From Orientallactaga sibirica (Eukaryota; Chordata; Mammalia; Rodentia; Dipodidae), in the NCBI GenBank assembly GCA_036365145.1, contig JAEOAD010000025.1, positions 30,389,001-30,453,000 on the forward strand: DNA of 64,000 bases, given 5' to 3'. Positions 21,239 to 33,236 of this stretch are shown here, one piece after another. How positions within the stretch are numbered: the stretch's first letter is position 1; every line of letters begins with the position of its first letter. Under the pieces are notes generated by a model. It saw only the letters and a program-made list of their open reading frames with translations. It was not told the origin of the DNA and did not search any database. Both the position numbers and the translations under genes were made by a program.

Positions 21239-23149
21239 AGTAACATTTGTTGTTCTATTGGTTGGTTTGCACCAAGCTATGAGACAAGTACATCTCCCAA
21301 TGTCCCTTAATCTTTTCCTAGCATCTCACTCAGGTATTGGCTGGACACAGACTGTCCTTCATTTTTCTGAGGCTAAAATATCTTCCCCTAAAACTAGTGA
21401 TACCTTTTGGTTAAGCTAGACATGTGGATGGCTGATGCCTCTGCAGCCAGGTTACCTCTTGACCCAAGTCCCTCATTCAACTCTATTCCCTCTGCCATTG
21501 CTTCCACATCCGAAAGGACAACCTGAGATGAATAACCTAGGAAAGTAGTGCAGGACATGTTAGAATCCTAAAGACTCAACCCCACTTTTAGTGTCATGAC
21601 CTGAGGTAACATTTGAAAAGTCAACATCTCTTTGGTGAGCTGAATCTTAGGAAATGCCAATGTCCAGGTAACTCTTTCCATTGGGTGCTGTAGCTCAAGG
21701 GGAGTGCAAGAAAAGTTAGCTAAAACTCACTGCCTTGGGATCTCAACTCATCATTCTGTATATCAAATAGGCCCAGAAGAAAGGAACTTTCTGGTATACT
21801 TCCTTGGTCAATAACCTTGTTCTCTGATCATCTGATTTATATAATTACAGATGGATCCTCGCTGTATTTTAGAGAAACTTGCAAGTTAAGCTTTACTCAC
21901 CAGAGGGACTAGAAATCTTGAGAAAAACAAACTCATTCTAAACTAATTAGTTGAGATTAGCCAGAAGAAAAACATAGCAGGAAGAACATTACGCAAATAC
22001 CAGGCAATCTACTAAATTTGAGCCAAAGAAAGCCTTACACTGCCTTAAATGCTTTCTTACTCTAATAATGCTGCTACTATTGTAGGGTTTATTTTTTGTA
22101 ATTCCTGTTATTTTTTTCATGATAGAAAATAGCAGTCTTCTAAGACCTTAGTATTACTTTTTAAGATAGATATAATATAGGATTTAAGGTTAGAGGGTAT
22201 AGAAATGTACGGTCTCTGACAGTTTGTGTATGACATTGAAAAGAGCATACACGCTCTCAGGACTCTCAATGCCTATACTTATACACATTTCAGTAGGTCA
22301 AACTGAGGTAAATAAGATCCAAATATACATCACGTATCTGGCACAAATTAACCATAATAATGGCAGCTATTATTAATATTATAGTAATTTTGTAATTACT
22401 GTACCACAAAGCCACTCTCACACAATTAGAACAAAATCATAATAAACTGAAATCTTGGAACCATATTTGCCAATTCTAGCAACATTTAAGCATTTTATTT
22501 TCAGGGTTCAAGTTCATAGGGAGTACCAACATTCCTAAGATGTTCTAGGTAGGCTTTCATATTCACAATATAACTTCAATGGACAGTTGAGGTGAGTATT
22601 CCTTGATAGTCAGGAGCTGACCCTGAACTCACAAGTAGGCTATGTTCTTGTGTTGAACATAATTCATTTTATAGGAAAGTATTTCAGACAAAACATGGTT
22701 ATCTTTCAGACCATAAATATGATCAAACATCCTCCCATTCTGTTTAATATGAGTGACTGCTATTCTTCACTAATTTACAGATTCAGCCATGTGTCATTCT
22801 TGCCAGCTTTTAGAAAAGAATGATAAGGGCATCCAATTGTGAAATTACCACTGCTTCTTGACATTTGAGCCAAATAAATACACTTTCTTTAGACCTCCCC
22901 CACTTCATGAACATGAAGTTTGTAGACACCGATCTTGTATTTATGGCATCTGTTGTTACTGAAAGAAATCTCTGAACTCAGCCCGATACTTTTTGCCCTT
23001 AGGAAATTTGCTCTATCTGTTCATCGACCTAAGATTGCATGATTGTTTATGAAAATTCATTGCCTTCTATCCAAGATATAGCTTGGTGCTGATTATTCAT
23101 ACAGTGTTTTTCGTTACACTTTTTTTTTTAGTTTTTGGGGGGATTTTTT
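21239..23149. other. Unrecognised intergenic stretch
   Basis: 1.9 kb of A/T-rich sequence without a recognisable SINE, L1 or gene. Confidence 0.6.
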
Positions 23150-23232
23150 TTTTAATATGACTCTAGAGATTGAACCTAGGACTTGGCACCTGGTAGGCAA
23201 ATGCTATATTAATGATCTAAATTGTCAGCCCA
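23150..23232 (-). repeat. ID-like SINE, minus strand
   Basis: A T-run, then gagattgaacctagg, ggcaaatgct and an end near gtcagccc, the reverse complement of an ID/tRNA-Ala head. Confidence 0.55.
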
Positions 23233-23401
23233 GAGGTTTTTCTTTCAGCTTGTACATTTAATCTTATCAATTATTCTAGAAAAGTTGTCTTTTATGATAT
23301 TGTTAAACACTTTTTCTTTGATTGGTATTTTCTGTATTCTTCAAAATTTCCATTTTGAAATCCTGTGCTATTTCCTTCATTTGGATCTTCTCTCTCTTTT
23401 A

Positions 23402-23555
23402 TTTTTTTAAGGTTTTTTTCGAGGCAGGGTCTCACTGTAGCTCAGGCTGACATGGAATTCACTCTGTAGTCTCAGGGTGGCCTTAAACTCACAGTGATCC
23501 TCCTACCTATGCCTCCCGAGTGCTGGGATTAGAAGGGCGCGCCACCACACCCAGC
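23402..23555 (-). repeat. B1-like SINE, minus strand
   Basis: A T-rich lead, then cgaggcagggtctcactgtag, ctcccgagtgctgggatta and an end caccacacccagca. Confidence 0.9.
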
Positions 23556-24522
23556 AGATCTTATGTCTTTTAACCTGTCAAATCACATTACCTATTCTTC
23601 TTCTAGCCACTCCAGCCATCTAATGTATAGTCCTATCTTGCTTTTCTGATCATAACACCCTTAGATGGGTCTTTGTGGACATGGATACTCACTGGAGTTC
23701 ATCTGCATATTACTTGTGTAGTAAAGTCCATGTCACCCTCTTGGCGCCCTCCTTTATTTCAACCTCAATTTTATTGTGTTTTCCTGGTACCTTATAATAT
23801 GTAGTTCAGGGATGTTGTCCATTCCTTACTGATTCTTTTTTCATTACTTTGGATAAGTTTTGAAATACAGAAGTTTTGTTTTAGCTAAAGATATCAGCGT
23901 TGTATTTAAGGATTTGCTATGCATCCCTGGCTCAGTGATGGTGAGGTTGGGTGTGATGGTTTCCTCTGTCATAACTGTTTCATGACCCTACTTTATATGG
24001 TATTCATGTGTTTGGTGGGGGATGTTGACCTCAGTTTCAGGGCATGGCATATCAGAAAGTATGAGATTTGCTCAAAAATGGCCATAGGACATTTGAAAAA
24101 GCCTCTGGAAAATATTTTAAGAGTGAACATAGGAAAGAACTTTTTATTTATTTATTTTTTTACTTTTGCTGTTGTTCTATAGAGATATGAAGCCCAGAAA
24201 TGACTTGGCCTAGAACCCATCCCAAGGATGAGGTGAACAGATGGCATGTCAGAGAGAAGGTACCAGTGATGAAGAAAGTGGAAACAGTTACAGTAATCTG
24301 GACTTCCAGACTGACTAGGCACTGCCAACACATTTCCTTACTGATTAAACATGGTAAGTTTTTGGATACTTCTAGATTAAAATCATTCTAGTTAAAAAAT
24401 ATAGCAACATACATCTTGTCTTGCCTCAATTGGGCCTGCATGTGCTATTGCTGCTCTTTCTTAGAGATCTGCCCTTAGAAATATGTCAAAGCAGTTCACA
24501 TAACTAAGCTGATTCTCTCTCT
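23556..24522. other. Unrecognised intergenic stretch
   Basis: No SINE. The open frames at 23919-24391 have no recognisable features. I see no gene. Confidence 0.55.
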
Positions 24523-24781
24523 TTTTAAAATTTTATTTTTGAGAGAGAGAGAGAGAGAGAGACAGAGAAAGAGAGAGAGAGAGAGGCAGAGAGAGTGAAT
24601 GGACATGCCAGGGCCTTCAGCCACTGTGAATGAACTCTAGACGCATGCACCCCCTTGAGGTGGATGTGCAGCGTTGCCCACTTGCTTTACTGTGTCTGGC
24701 TACATGGGACCTGGATAGTGGAACATGCGTTCTTGGGCTTTGCAGGCAAGTGCCTTAACTGCTAAGCCATCTCTCCAGCCC
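24523..24781 (-). repeat. DIP-type SINE with long GA tract, minus strand
   Basis: A GA repeat at about 24540-24590 stands for the CT-rich part of the SINE. The end is taagccatctctccagcccc. It has the longer middle variant. Confidence 0.88.
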
Positions 24782-25433
24782 CCTCTCATTTTTCTTTTTA
24801 ATAAAGTCCATGCTTATGCAGGATGACTTGTATGCAACCAAATCCCAGAAAAATATTGCACTTCAATGTGACAATTACCAAAGTAATTATACATTAACTG
24901 TATCATTGGCTCTTAGCACTGTAATTTTTAGTAACAACTGAATATTCTAAGCAAAGTAATACATCCAGAAACAAAGCTTTCAATATAAAGTACAAACTAT
25001 CGATTATAGTTCTAGTTTTCCTTGGGGAAATGTCCAGTGGAAGTGATGTTATATACTCAAGATACTAGACAACTATAGACTGATTGAAGAATAATGACAC
25101 AGACCTAGAGCTTTATGACTCTTCTGTGGTCAGCCCAAAGCAACTCCTTCCATTATACCAATCTTTTTACTGAAGCGTAATCTTGTCTTAAATAAAATGA
25201 TTTAATATATAATAAAGTTGATTTTTTTCAGTATTAAAATTTTTCATGGTTTCACTCCTGAATTTTTAATCAGTTATATTTCATTATCATGTTGTTTAGT
25301 AGTCATCTATTAGGCATTATTTGCTTGTCACCCCATCAAACTCTAAGGTATTAAGAGATGATAGAGACAAGAAGACTAGGGAATGAATAAGGAATTCATG
25401 ATCTTTGAGGAGTTCCTGTTCTTTGCAGATATA
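24782..25433. other. Unrecognised intergenic stretch
   Basis: A/T-rich sequence without a recognisable feature. Confidence 0.6.

Positions 25434-25466
<33 letters not shown>
25434..25466. repeat. (AC)n microsatellite
   Basis: About 16 uninterrupted AC units. Confidence 0.95.
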
Positions 25467-25468
<2 letters not shown>

Positions 25469-25514
25469 TTAAAAAGTACTAAGAATAGTAACAGAATTAA
25501 GAACTTCTTACAAT

Positions 25515-26260
25515 TTGTATCTGAAATATCCCCGCCCCCCACAGGCTCATATTCTGAATTCTTGTTTCCTAGCTGATGATGCTACTTTGGCAGGCTATGC
25601 AACAGCCTTTAAGGAGGTGGTACCTAGGTGGCAGAGTCGGCCTGCTTCCTGTGTTGCTCTCTACTTTTTGGTCCAGCATGCTGTGACCAGCTTCCACCAT
25701 ATGCTTCTTCCACCATGCTTCTGCAGCTATGTTAGGAAATCCTGTGAAACCATGGGCTAATAAAAGTATGTATGCCCCATAGTGTTTTGGTTAAATTCTA
25801 TTGTTAAATTGATCAGTTTAGGAATCAAGTAAAAGATACACCTCACAGACAGGCTGGTGAGGGTGTTCCCAGGAGAGATTAATGGAGAAAGCGGTGGACT
25901 ATATGTAAAGAAGCCATGGGAGAACACAGCCTTTTTCCTGGCTTCCCATGCTACTCACTGGTGTATACATGTACCCTGTTACTGCCATTCCTTCATGGAT
26001 ATGGAAATCCAGTTCCATTAGCCTTCTGATATAAACTGAAGATCAATGGCTGCCCAGGAATCCCTCAGGCCTTCTGTGTCAGATTGGGACTGCTGAGGCA
26101 TCCAGCCTTGTGGACTGAGCAGCTACTGACTTCTATGACCTTCCAGCATGCAGACAGCCACTGTTGGACTGCCACCCTGTAACCTGTCAACTAATCTTAA
26201 TAAATCCCTTTATAATAGATACTCATTCTGTGGGTTCTGGTCCTTTAGAAAACCCTTACC
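25515..26260 (+). repeat. LTR-like or old interspersed repeats, family uncertain
   Basis: The first part (to about 25780) reads like a solo LTR end, with cctagctgatgatgctactt and a taataaaag signal. The second part (about 25790-26260) has acctcacagacaggctgg, taataaatccctttata and a ctttagaaaacccttacc end, like a widespread old mammalian repeat. I cannot name either securely. No coding capacity is visible. Confidence 0.45.
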
Positions 26261-26636
26261 GATATAGGTAATTTGGTCATAGTGATTCAAAAGTAGCTAA
26301 TACAGAATCCAAAGAAAGTCCAAAGGTAAAAGTGTATCTATTCTACTCAGCCAAATTAAGCAAACACACTAATGCTTTATTGTACTCCACCCACCATTTT
26401 TGATTTGTATCAAGAACTTCTTGGATATTCTGTCTTAATTCTCAACAATGATGGAAAATGAAGAATTTTGAAGAAAACAAGTCTCAAATACTATGATCCT
26501 GAGAGCCACTTCCTCTGCCCAGGTACATTAAAGACATTCACTTTTCTATTTAGCAAGTGGAAGTAGCAGTGGCCTGGATTAGACTTATATTGACAGAGGT
26601 GAGCATCTAAACTGGGTTTTCCTAATGTAAAACATG
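26261..26636. other. Unrecognised intergenic stretch
   Basis: Nothing recognised. Confidence 0.55.
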
Positions 26637-26929
26637 TGTGTGTGTGTGTGTAGTGTACATGCATTCAAGTTTTGTAGGGGGGGCACATGTATGAGCAGGT
26701 AAGTATGCATGCGTGTGGGCACGTGTGTGTGTGTGTACAGGTATGTATGTATGTGGGTGCATGTGTGTGTGGGCATGTGTGTGCACAGATGTGTATGTAT
26801 GTGGGTGCATGTGTATGTGCAGGTGTGTATGTATATGGGTTCATGTGTGTGTGGGCATGGCGTGTTGAAGCCAAAGGCTGATGTCAGGGCATCTTCTCAA
26901 TTGTTCTCTGTCTCTTGTTTCTTTTTTCT

Positions 26930-27077
26930 TTTCTTTGTTTTATGAAACAGGGTCTCACTCTAGCACAGGCTGAACTGCAACTCACTCTGTAGTCTGTGCT
27001 GCCCTTGAACTCATGGTAATCCCCCTACCTTACTCTCCCAAATTCTAGGGTTAAAGGAGTGTGCCACCATACCTGAC
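26930..27077 (-). repeat. B1-like SINE, minus strand, first of two
   Basis: Begins with a T-rich tract and gaaacagggtctcactctag, and ends near ccaccatacctgact. Confidence 0.85.
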
Positions 27078-27097
27078 TTTCTACCTTATTTATTTAA

Positions 27098-27247
27098 TTC
27101 TTTGGGTTTTTCAAGGTAGGGTCCACTCTAGCCCAGGCTGACCTGGAGTTCACTATGTAGTGTCAAGATAGCCTTGAACTCATGGCAATCCTCCTACCTC
27201 TGCCTCCCAAGTGCTGGGATTAAAGGCATGTGCCATCACGCCCACCT
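27098..27247 (-). repeat. B1-like SINE, minus strand, second of two
   Basis: Reads tcaaggtagggtccactctag, ctcccaagtgctgggattaa and an end catcacgcccacc. Confidence 0.87.
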
Positions 27248-27720
27248 CCACCCTTAATTTTTAAGACAAGGTCTCTTACTGCACCTGAAGCTGATATTTC
27301 AGCTAGATTAACCTGCTACCAGCCAGGGATGCTGCTGTCTCCTCTGCTTCTCCAGAAGCAGGTGCACAACCACACCCAGCTTTTTTTAGCAAGCACTTTA
27401 CCACCTGAGCTATATACCCAGCTCCTATTGTACAACTTTTCTCTATCCTTGGATAAATTTAGGTGATGAAACCATTCTTAAGGTTACGGCTTTTTCAATG
27501 AATTAAGGTTGTCATGCTGTACCAAAACACAAGGGTTCTGCAAGCACTAATTCTGCTTCAAAAAGTACTTGACATATTCAGGAAAGCCTTCATGACACTT
27601 CACTCATATTTGTGAGTGTGGTTTGCAGCTCTCCTTGACAGTCTGAAATACGCGGTCAAACTCATCCAGCAGAGATCTCAAATCAAATATGTACTTGAAG
27701 ATCTTAGAAAAGAGAGAACA

Positions 27721-27920
27721 GGGCTGGAAAGATGACTCTATAGTTAAAGGTATTTGCTTGCAAAACCTACAGGCCCAGTTTGATTCCTCAGTACCCATGT
27801 AAAGCCAGATACACAAACTATTGCATGCATCTGGAATTCATTTGCAGTGGCAAGAGGCCCTTGCATGCCCATTCTCTTCCTCTGTTTCTCTCCCCTCTCA
27901 AATAAATTTTAAAATATAAT
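27721..27920 (+). repeat. DIP-type SINE
   Basis: The head is gggctggaaagatgactcta, with box B-like gtttgattcc, atctggaattcatttgcag and an A-rich tail. Confidence 0.83.
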
Positions 27921-28859
27921 TATAAAAAGAAAGAAAAGCAGGAACAAGCCAAATTCAAAGGTAGTAGACAGCAAGAAATAATGAGGATCAAAGTTGAAAT
28001 TAATGAAATGGGATAAAAGGAAGATTATGTCAGATTTTATTGAAAACCACAGGATTATTAGAGATGACTTTGAAATCATATTCCAAAAATATAGAAAAAT
28101 TAGAAGAAATGGATCAATTCTTAGCTATTCAAGGTACCACCCAAAATTAAGTGAAGAAGGTATAAGCAACATAAATAGATCTGGAATCAGCAACAAGATT
28201 TAAGCAGTAATTAAGAGACTCCCAACAAAGAAATGTCCAAGTCTGGATAATTTTTTTTTCATGAACTCAGTCCTAAAAATTCTTAAAACACTTGCAAACC
28301 AAGCTCAAGAATACATTTAGATCATACACTATGACCCAGATGTTTCCCTTCTAGGGATGCAAGAGTGGTTGAGAATACACAAATCAACAAAAATAATGCA
28401 GCACATAAATAGACTTAAAAACAGAAATCACATGAACATCTCAGCAGATGCAGAAAGGCCTTTGACAAAATTCAACAGAGTTCATGATAAAAGCCCTGAA
28501 GAAACTAATAGGCGGAATATACTTCAACATAGTAAAGGTTGTATTCAACCAACCAATAGCCAGCATTATGCTAACAGGAATAAAACTGAATATATTTTCC
28601 CTAAAATTAGTAGCCAGACAATAATGCCCACTCTTTGCCCTTTATTCAATATAGTACTTGAAGTTTTAGCTACAGTAATAAGACAAGAGAAAAATAATGA
28701 AAAGGACACAATAGGAAAAGAGAAATTTGTTGTCCATGTTTGCAGATGGCATGATCCTGTAATTAAAATACCCCCAAAGACTCCACCATACAACTGATAT
28801 CTGCTAGGTTGCAAAGTACAAAATCAACATATATTAAAAAAAAAAAAAAGAATGAAAAA

Positions 28860-29018
28860 GCCGGGCATGGTGGCACACGCCTTTAATCCCAGCACTCAGG
28901 AGGCAGAGGTAGGATCACCGTGAGTTCGAGGCCACCCTGAGAATACAGAGTGAATTCCAGGTCAGCCTGGGCTAGAGTGAGACCCTACCTTGAAAAACAA
29001 AAACAAACAAACAAAAAA
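28860..29018 (+). repeat. B1-like SINE inserted in L1
   Basis: Begins gccgggcatggtggcacacg and ends in AAAC-type repeats. The L1 phrase aaaatcaacatata is present on both sides (about 28820 and 29017), a target-site duplication. Confidence 0.9.
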
Positions 29019-29040
29019 ATCAACATATAAAAATCAGTAG

Positions 29041-29085
29041 TGTGTGCGTGCATGTGTGTGTGTGTGTGTGTTGTGTGTGTGTGTC
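29041..29085. repeat. (TG)n microsatellite
   Basis: TG-rich run with one TTG break, inside the L1 relic. Confidence 0.9.
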
Positions 29086-29290
29086 TGAGTATGTGTAACT
29101 TGTTGAGAAAGAAATCAGGAAACAATCCTATTCACAAAAAACATAAAACCAAAATACTTAACAGTTAATCTAACAAAGTAGGTGAATGTCCTCTATAATG
29201 AAAAGTTTGAGACACTGTAAAAAAAAAATTGTAGAGAATAAGGCAAATAACCAACCAGAAATAGCACCTTTCTTCAACTCTAAATGCTCT

Positions 29291-30624
29291 CCCATTTAAT
29301 TAGTTTTCATAGAAAATGTTAAGAATATTACATTAAATAAACACATGCATTAAAAACTTTCTTGTTTTAGGAATGTTAAACTGTGAAAAAAAGTTTTTGT
29401 TTTTGTTTTGTTTTTTTTTTAAGAATTCAAGAAAATATGACATTAATTCAGTCGCCTGCATTGTGCTTAGTGAGTGGGAATCCAAGAAGCAAATTAGGTG
29501 GTTCTACTAGAAAAACAAAGACTCATTACTGAGCCACATTTCTGGCAAAATAGTTAATTGTTTATGACTTGATTTTCATATCTTAGAGCTTTTCTTCAGA
29601 TTACAAATCATAGAAGTGGTGACTAGTAATGAAAATTTTAAACATTGAGGAAGAACTACAAAAACAAGACCTAAGAGAAGATATTATATTTAAAATGGTA
29701 AATCAAGAAAGAACATTGATGTACTTTCAACTGACCTGATTTTGAAATTCAGTCCTTTTTACATATCTTTAGACAAAATATTCCTCTCAATCTCCCATTG
29801 AGAGAAAGATTTAGTTGTGCTAAGAATCATATAATGAGTCTAATAGAGCAATCTGTAAAATAATTTTGGTCCTCAGACAACCGTTAAGACATAGAAAATG
29901 AGGTTTAAAGAAGTATATTGAATAAAAATCTCATTATACACACATGGACACACACCCATAAGTACACAGACACACATGTGTCATTCTCCCTCCTGTGTGT
30001 TCTTTCTCCCTGAAAAGTGATTAATTACCAGGGCTTTCAGATAGTTCTTAATCAGTATATGGCTACATATGTTCTCTTGGAATTAGGCCATCTGAGAATC
30101 TCACATATGTTCTTAGGGTACTGTAATTCTGCTATAGTTTAAAGTATTTCTGTTTCTCTGTAGCCTACATTTTAAAGTAATAGTTGCTAATCTGTTCAGC
30201 CTGTTGCTTAGTGGTATGGAAAACACACTTGTCAAGGCATTCCAGTGGCTTGGTAAGGTTGGGAACAATTCCATCTAAAGGCAACAAAATGTCAATGCTT
30301 AGAAGTCATTTTGAATTTTTTCTGTTCCAATAGACAGAAGAACCTTTGCAGCCATCTATCTCCCTGTTGTCTACCACAGTTATCAGAAATGGGTGCTTCT
30401 TGTAGAAACAGCCAGTGAAGCCACTGGAGGCAGAGGTTTTCTCTGGAGGGAGGGTTTGAACTATGAATTCAGTTTTCAACAGATAGCTATTCAAGGTACC
30501 ATTTTCTTCCTCGGGGAGTTCTGATAGTGTGTGCCTTTAAAGAAATTTATTTCCTAATATTTCGAATTTATGAACATAAGATTGATCATGACAGTTCCTC
30601 ATTATTCTCCTTTTTTGTATGTCT
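29291..30624. other. Unrecognised intergenic stretch
   Basis: A/T-rich sequence with no recognisable repeat or gene. Confidence 0.6.
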
Positions 30625-30932
30625 GTGCATGGTGTACTTGTGTGTATGCATGTGCATATTTATAAGTGCATGCACATGTGGAGGCCAGAGGGCAACATCA
30701 GGTAAGTTCCACAATTGTTCTCTACCTTATATTTTGAGACAGGTTCTCTCACTGAACTTGCAGCTTCTCAGTAAGCCTCAGGGATTCTGTCTCTGTCTCT
30801 CTAGCCCAGAGATGTCAGATGCACACCAGTAAACCCAGCTTTCCTATGAGCACTGGGGATCAAACTCAGGTCCTCAAGTTGCATAGCAAGAACTTTACCC
30901 ATTGAGCAATTTTCTCCAACTTCTATTGCTTA
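30625..30932 (-). repeat. Old tRNA-derived SINE, minus strand
   Basis: A TG-rich lead, then aggccagagggcaacatcag, tgagacaggttctctcactg and gggatcaaactcaggtcctc, ending cattgagcaattttctccaa. It has the layout of common old rodent SINEs of the B4 kind. Confidence 0.6.
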
Positions 30933-31079
30933 TTCTCTTGATAATGGTATAAACTTTAGTAACAGTCTCTCTTTCGTTTCTGACACTGGAAAGTCCTCAT
31001 ATCCCTTAACAATTCTGACTAGAAGGTTAAAAGTTAGTCATTTAGTAATCTTTACAGAAATCCATTTTTTAATTCCACT

Positions 31080-31535
31080 GGTTCTTAAAATTATTTTTGT
31101 TTCTCTCATCTTTATTATCCTTCTATTTAGTTTGCATTATTTTTTTCTTAATCTAATTTAAAAAGTTTAACTCACTGAGTTTTTTGTTTCTTTTCTAATA
31201 AAAGCATTTAAGCCCACAAATTTCTGTTTAAGCACTGCATTCCATATATTTTGATGTATTTTTTTTTGGTTAAAATATTTTGAATTTTTTGTGTTTTTTT
31301 CTTTTATCTAAGCACTTTAATAAGTATGCTGTATAATTTCCAAACATTTTAATGGTTTAATGTATTTTCTGATATTAATTTCTAATTTAATTACATTTTG
31401 GTCATAAAACTTATCTACTGATGTACTACACCTTGAAAACAAATTTTGGAGGTTTGTTTTGGCAAAGCTCCCACATGTACTTGAGAAGAACATATACTCT
31501 TCAGTTGTCAGGTCGTGTTGAAATTCCTAAGAAAA
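31080..31535 (-). repeat. Old LINE-1 ORF2 fragment, minus strand
   Basis: Phrases such as tttaagcccacaaatttctg, acattttggtcataaaactt and agaagaacatatactcttca are the antisense of a well-known part of L1 ORF2. There is no open frame. Confidence 0.7.
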
Positions 31536-31789
31536 TGTGACTTAGTAAATCAAATCTAGAAATATATAAAAATGAATAATTTTTTAAATCATACAAAAAC
31601 ATAGGAATACGAGTTTGGATTAATATAAATAATTAGATCAAGTTGGTTCACAGTGCTGTTAAAGATATTTATACTCACAATAATTTTCTGTCAGTCTATC
31701 CTGTAAATTATAAAAAGAAAAGAGTGTTAAAATGCTACACCTAAGGGCAGTCCTCCAGGGATCAAATTACAAATGCTATTGTCACCTCT

Positions 31790-31988
31790 CCGTGATGCTC
31801 TACGAAGTTGAGGTGTGGGAGTGAGGAAGAGGGAGAGAGAATGAATAGGTGTGCCAGGGCCTCTAGCCACTGCTAACAAACTCGAGATGCATGTGCCACT
31901 TTGTGCATCTGGCTTTATGTGGGGAATAAAACCTGGGTTGTTAGGCTTTGCAGGCAAACACCTCAACCACTGAGCCATCTCTCACGCC
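31790..31988 (-). repeat. DIP-type SINE, minus strand, first of three
   Basis: Reads gtgccagggcctctagccac, atgcatgtgccact and ends gagccatctctcacgcc. Confidence 0.82.
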
Positions 31989-31989
31989 T

Positions 31990-32175
31990 GGGATTTTCTT
32001 TTTTCTTTTCTTTTCTTTCTTTCTTTGAGAGAGAGAATGGGTGCTCTAGGGCAAATGAACTCCAGACACATGCACCCCCTTGTGCACCTGGCTAACGTGG
32101 GTCCTAGGTAATCCAACCTCGGTTCTTTGGCTTTGCAGGCAAATGCCTTAACCTCTAAGTCATCCTTTCAGCCCT
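31990..32175 (-). repeat. DIP-type SINE, minus strand, second of three
   Basis: A TTTC-rich lead, gagagagagaatgggtgctc, then a shortened middle, ending tcatcctttcagccct. Confidence 0.8.
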
Positions 32176-32437
32176 CGAGATTTTCTTTCTTTCTTTTTTT
32201 GGAGAGAGTCAGGGAGAGAGAGAGACAGAGACAGAGACAGAGACAGAGAATGGACATGCCAGCCACCTCTCAGCCTCTCTGAACGAACTCCAGACGTGTG
32301 CGCCCCCTTGTGGGCAAGTGTGGCATTGAGCCCTTGCATCACTTTGCATCTAGCGAAACGTAGGACCTGGAGAATTGAACAGGCGTTCTTAAGCTTAGCG
32401 GACAGGCACCTTAACCGCTAAGCTAGCTCTCCAGCCT
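32176..32437 (-). repeat. DIP-type SINE, minus strand, third of three, long variant
   Basis: A TTTC lead, a GAGACA repeat (32220-32247), actccagacgtgtgcgccc, and the extra segment caagtgtggcattgagccct. It ends gctagctctccagcct. Confidence 0.85.
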
Positions 32438-33018
32438 GAGATTTTCTTTATTAGTGTTTTAATATCATTTGTTATCAATCTATTTAAACTACCTATCTCA
32501 TTTTTGGTTTAATTTTGCTATGTCACATGTATCTAGAAATTCAATTTCTTTTAGATTTTCTAATTTAGTGGAAGATATTTTTAAGGGGTATGTTTATGAT
32601 TATTTGAATTTCATTTGTACCTGTCATAATGACTCTGTTTTTAAATTAATTTTATTAATTTGTATTTTTATCTCTTTTTGGTTATTTTGGCTAAGGGTTT
32701 AACAATCCTGTATATATTTTTTAAAAACCAACTTGTTTCATTGATTTTTTATTGTATTTTTCTTTCATTAACTTCTGTCCTGATCTTAATTATTTACACC
32801 TACTGCTGTTGGATTTGGTTCATTGTTAATTTTCCAAGACCTTAAGGTATATCATTAAGCTATTTATTTGAGTTCTCTCTGCTTTTATTTTTAATGTAGA
32901 CACTTAGTGCTATAAATTTCCCTCTTAGGACTTCTTATGAAGCAACTCTGAATGGGACTGTTCCCTTAGTTATCCCATAGGGTTTGAAATGTTGCATTTA
33001 TATTAAATTTAGTCCAGA

Positions 33019-33212
33019 GATTTTAAATTTTATTTATTTATTAGACAGAGAGGGGGGAGAGAATGGGTGTGCTAGGGCCTCTGGCCACTACAAACAAACT
33101 TCAGATGCAAGTGCCACTATTTTGCATCCAGCTTACGTGGGTTCTAGAGAATCAAACCTGAGTCCTTAGGCTTCGCAGGCAAGCACTTTAACCACTAAGC
33201 CTCACCAACCCA
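33019..33212 (-). repeat. DIP-type SINE, minus strand
   Basis: Starts tttatttatttattagacag and ends ctaagcctcaccaaccc, with a damaged head. Confidence 0.82.
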
Positions 33213-33236
33213 AATTTCTTTCTTTTTCTTTCTTTC

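Larger units (their letters stand above)
26637..27425 (-). repeat. Old tRNA-derived SINE split by two B1 insertions
   Basis: The outer parts are a TG-rich lead with tcaattgttctctgtctc (26637-26930) and aagacaaggtctcttactgc through actttaccacctgagctata (27248-27425). They match the uninterrupted element at 30625-30932 in order. Two minus-strand B1 elements sit in between. Confidence 0.65.
27930..29290 (+). pseudogene. LINE-1 ORF2 relic (reverse transcriptase region)
   Basis: A dead L1 fragment on the plus strand. Open pieces at 27994-28203 and 28357-28797 carry L1 ORF2 phrases: NHMNISADAERPLTKFN, then LCPLFNIVLEVLATVIRQEK, then IGKEKFVVHVCRWHDPVI, where the catalytic ADD-type motif of the reverse transcriptase has been lost (RWHD instead). 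The 5' end and most of ORF2 are missing, and a deletion or frame break lies near 28200-28360. A B1-like SINE has inserted at 28860. It cannot encode a working enzyme. Confidence 0.85.

Noticed and set aside
28357..28797. 146-codon frame as a possible host gene
   Set aside because: It reads as L1 ORF2 (reverse transcriptase region) with the catalytic motif lost.
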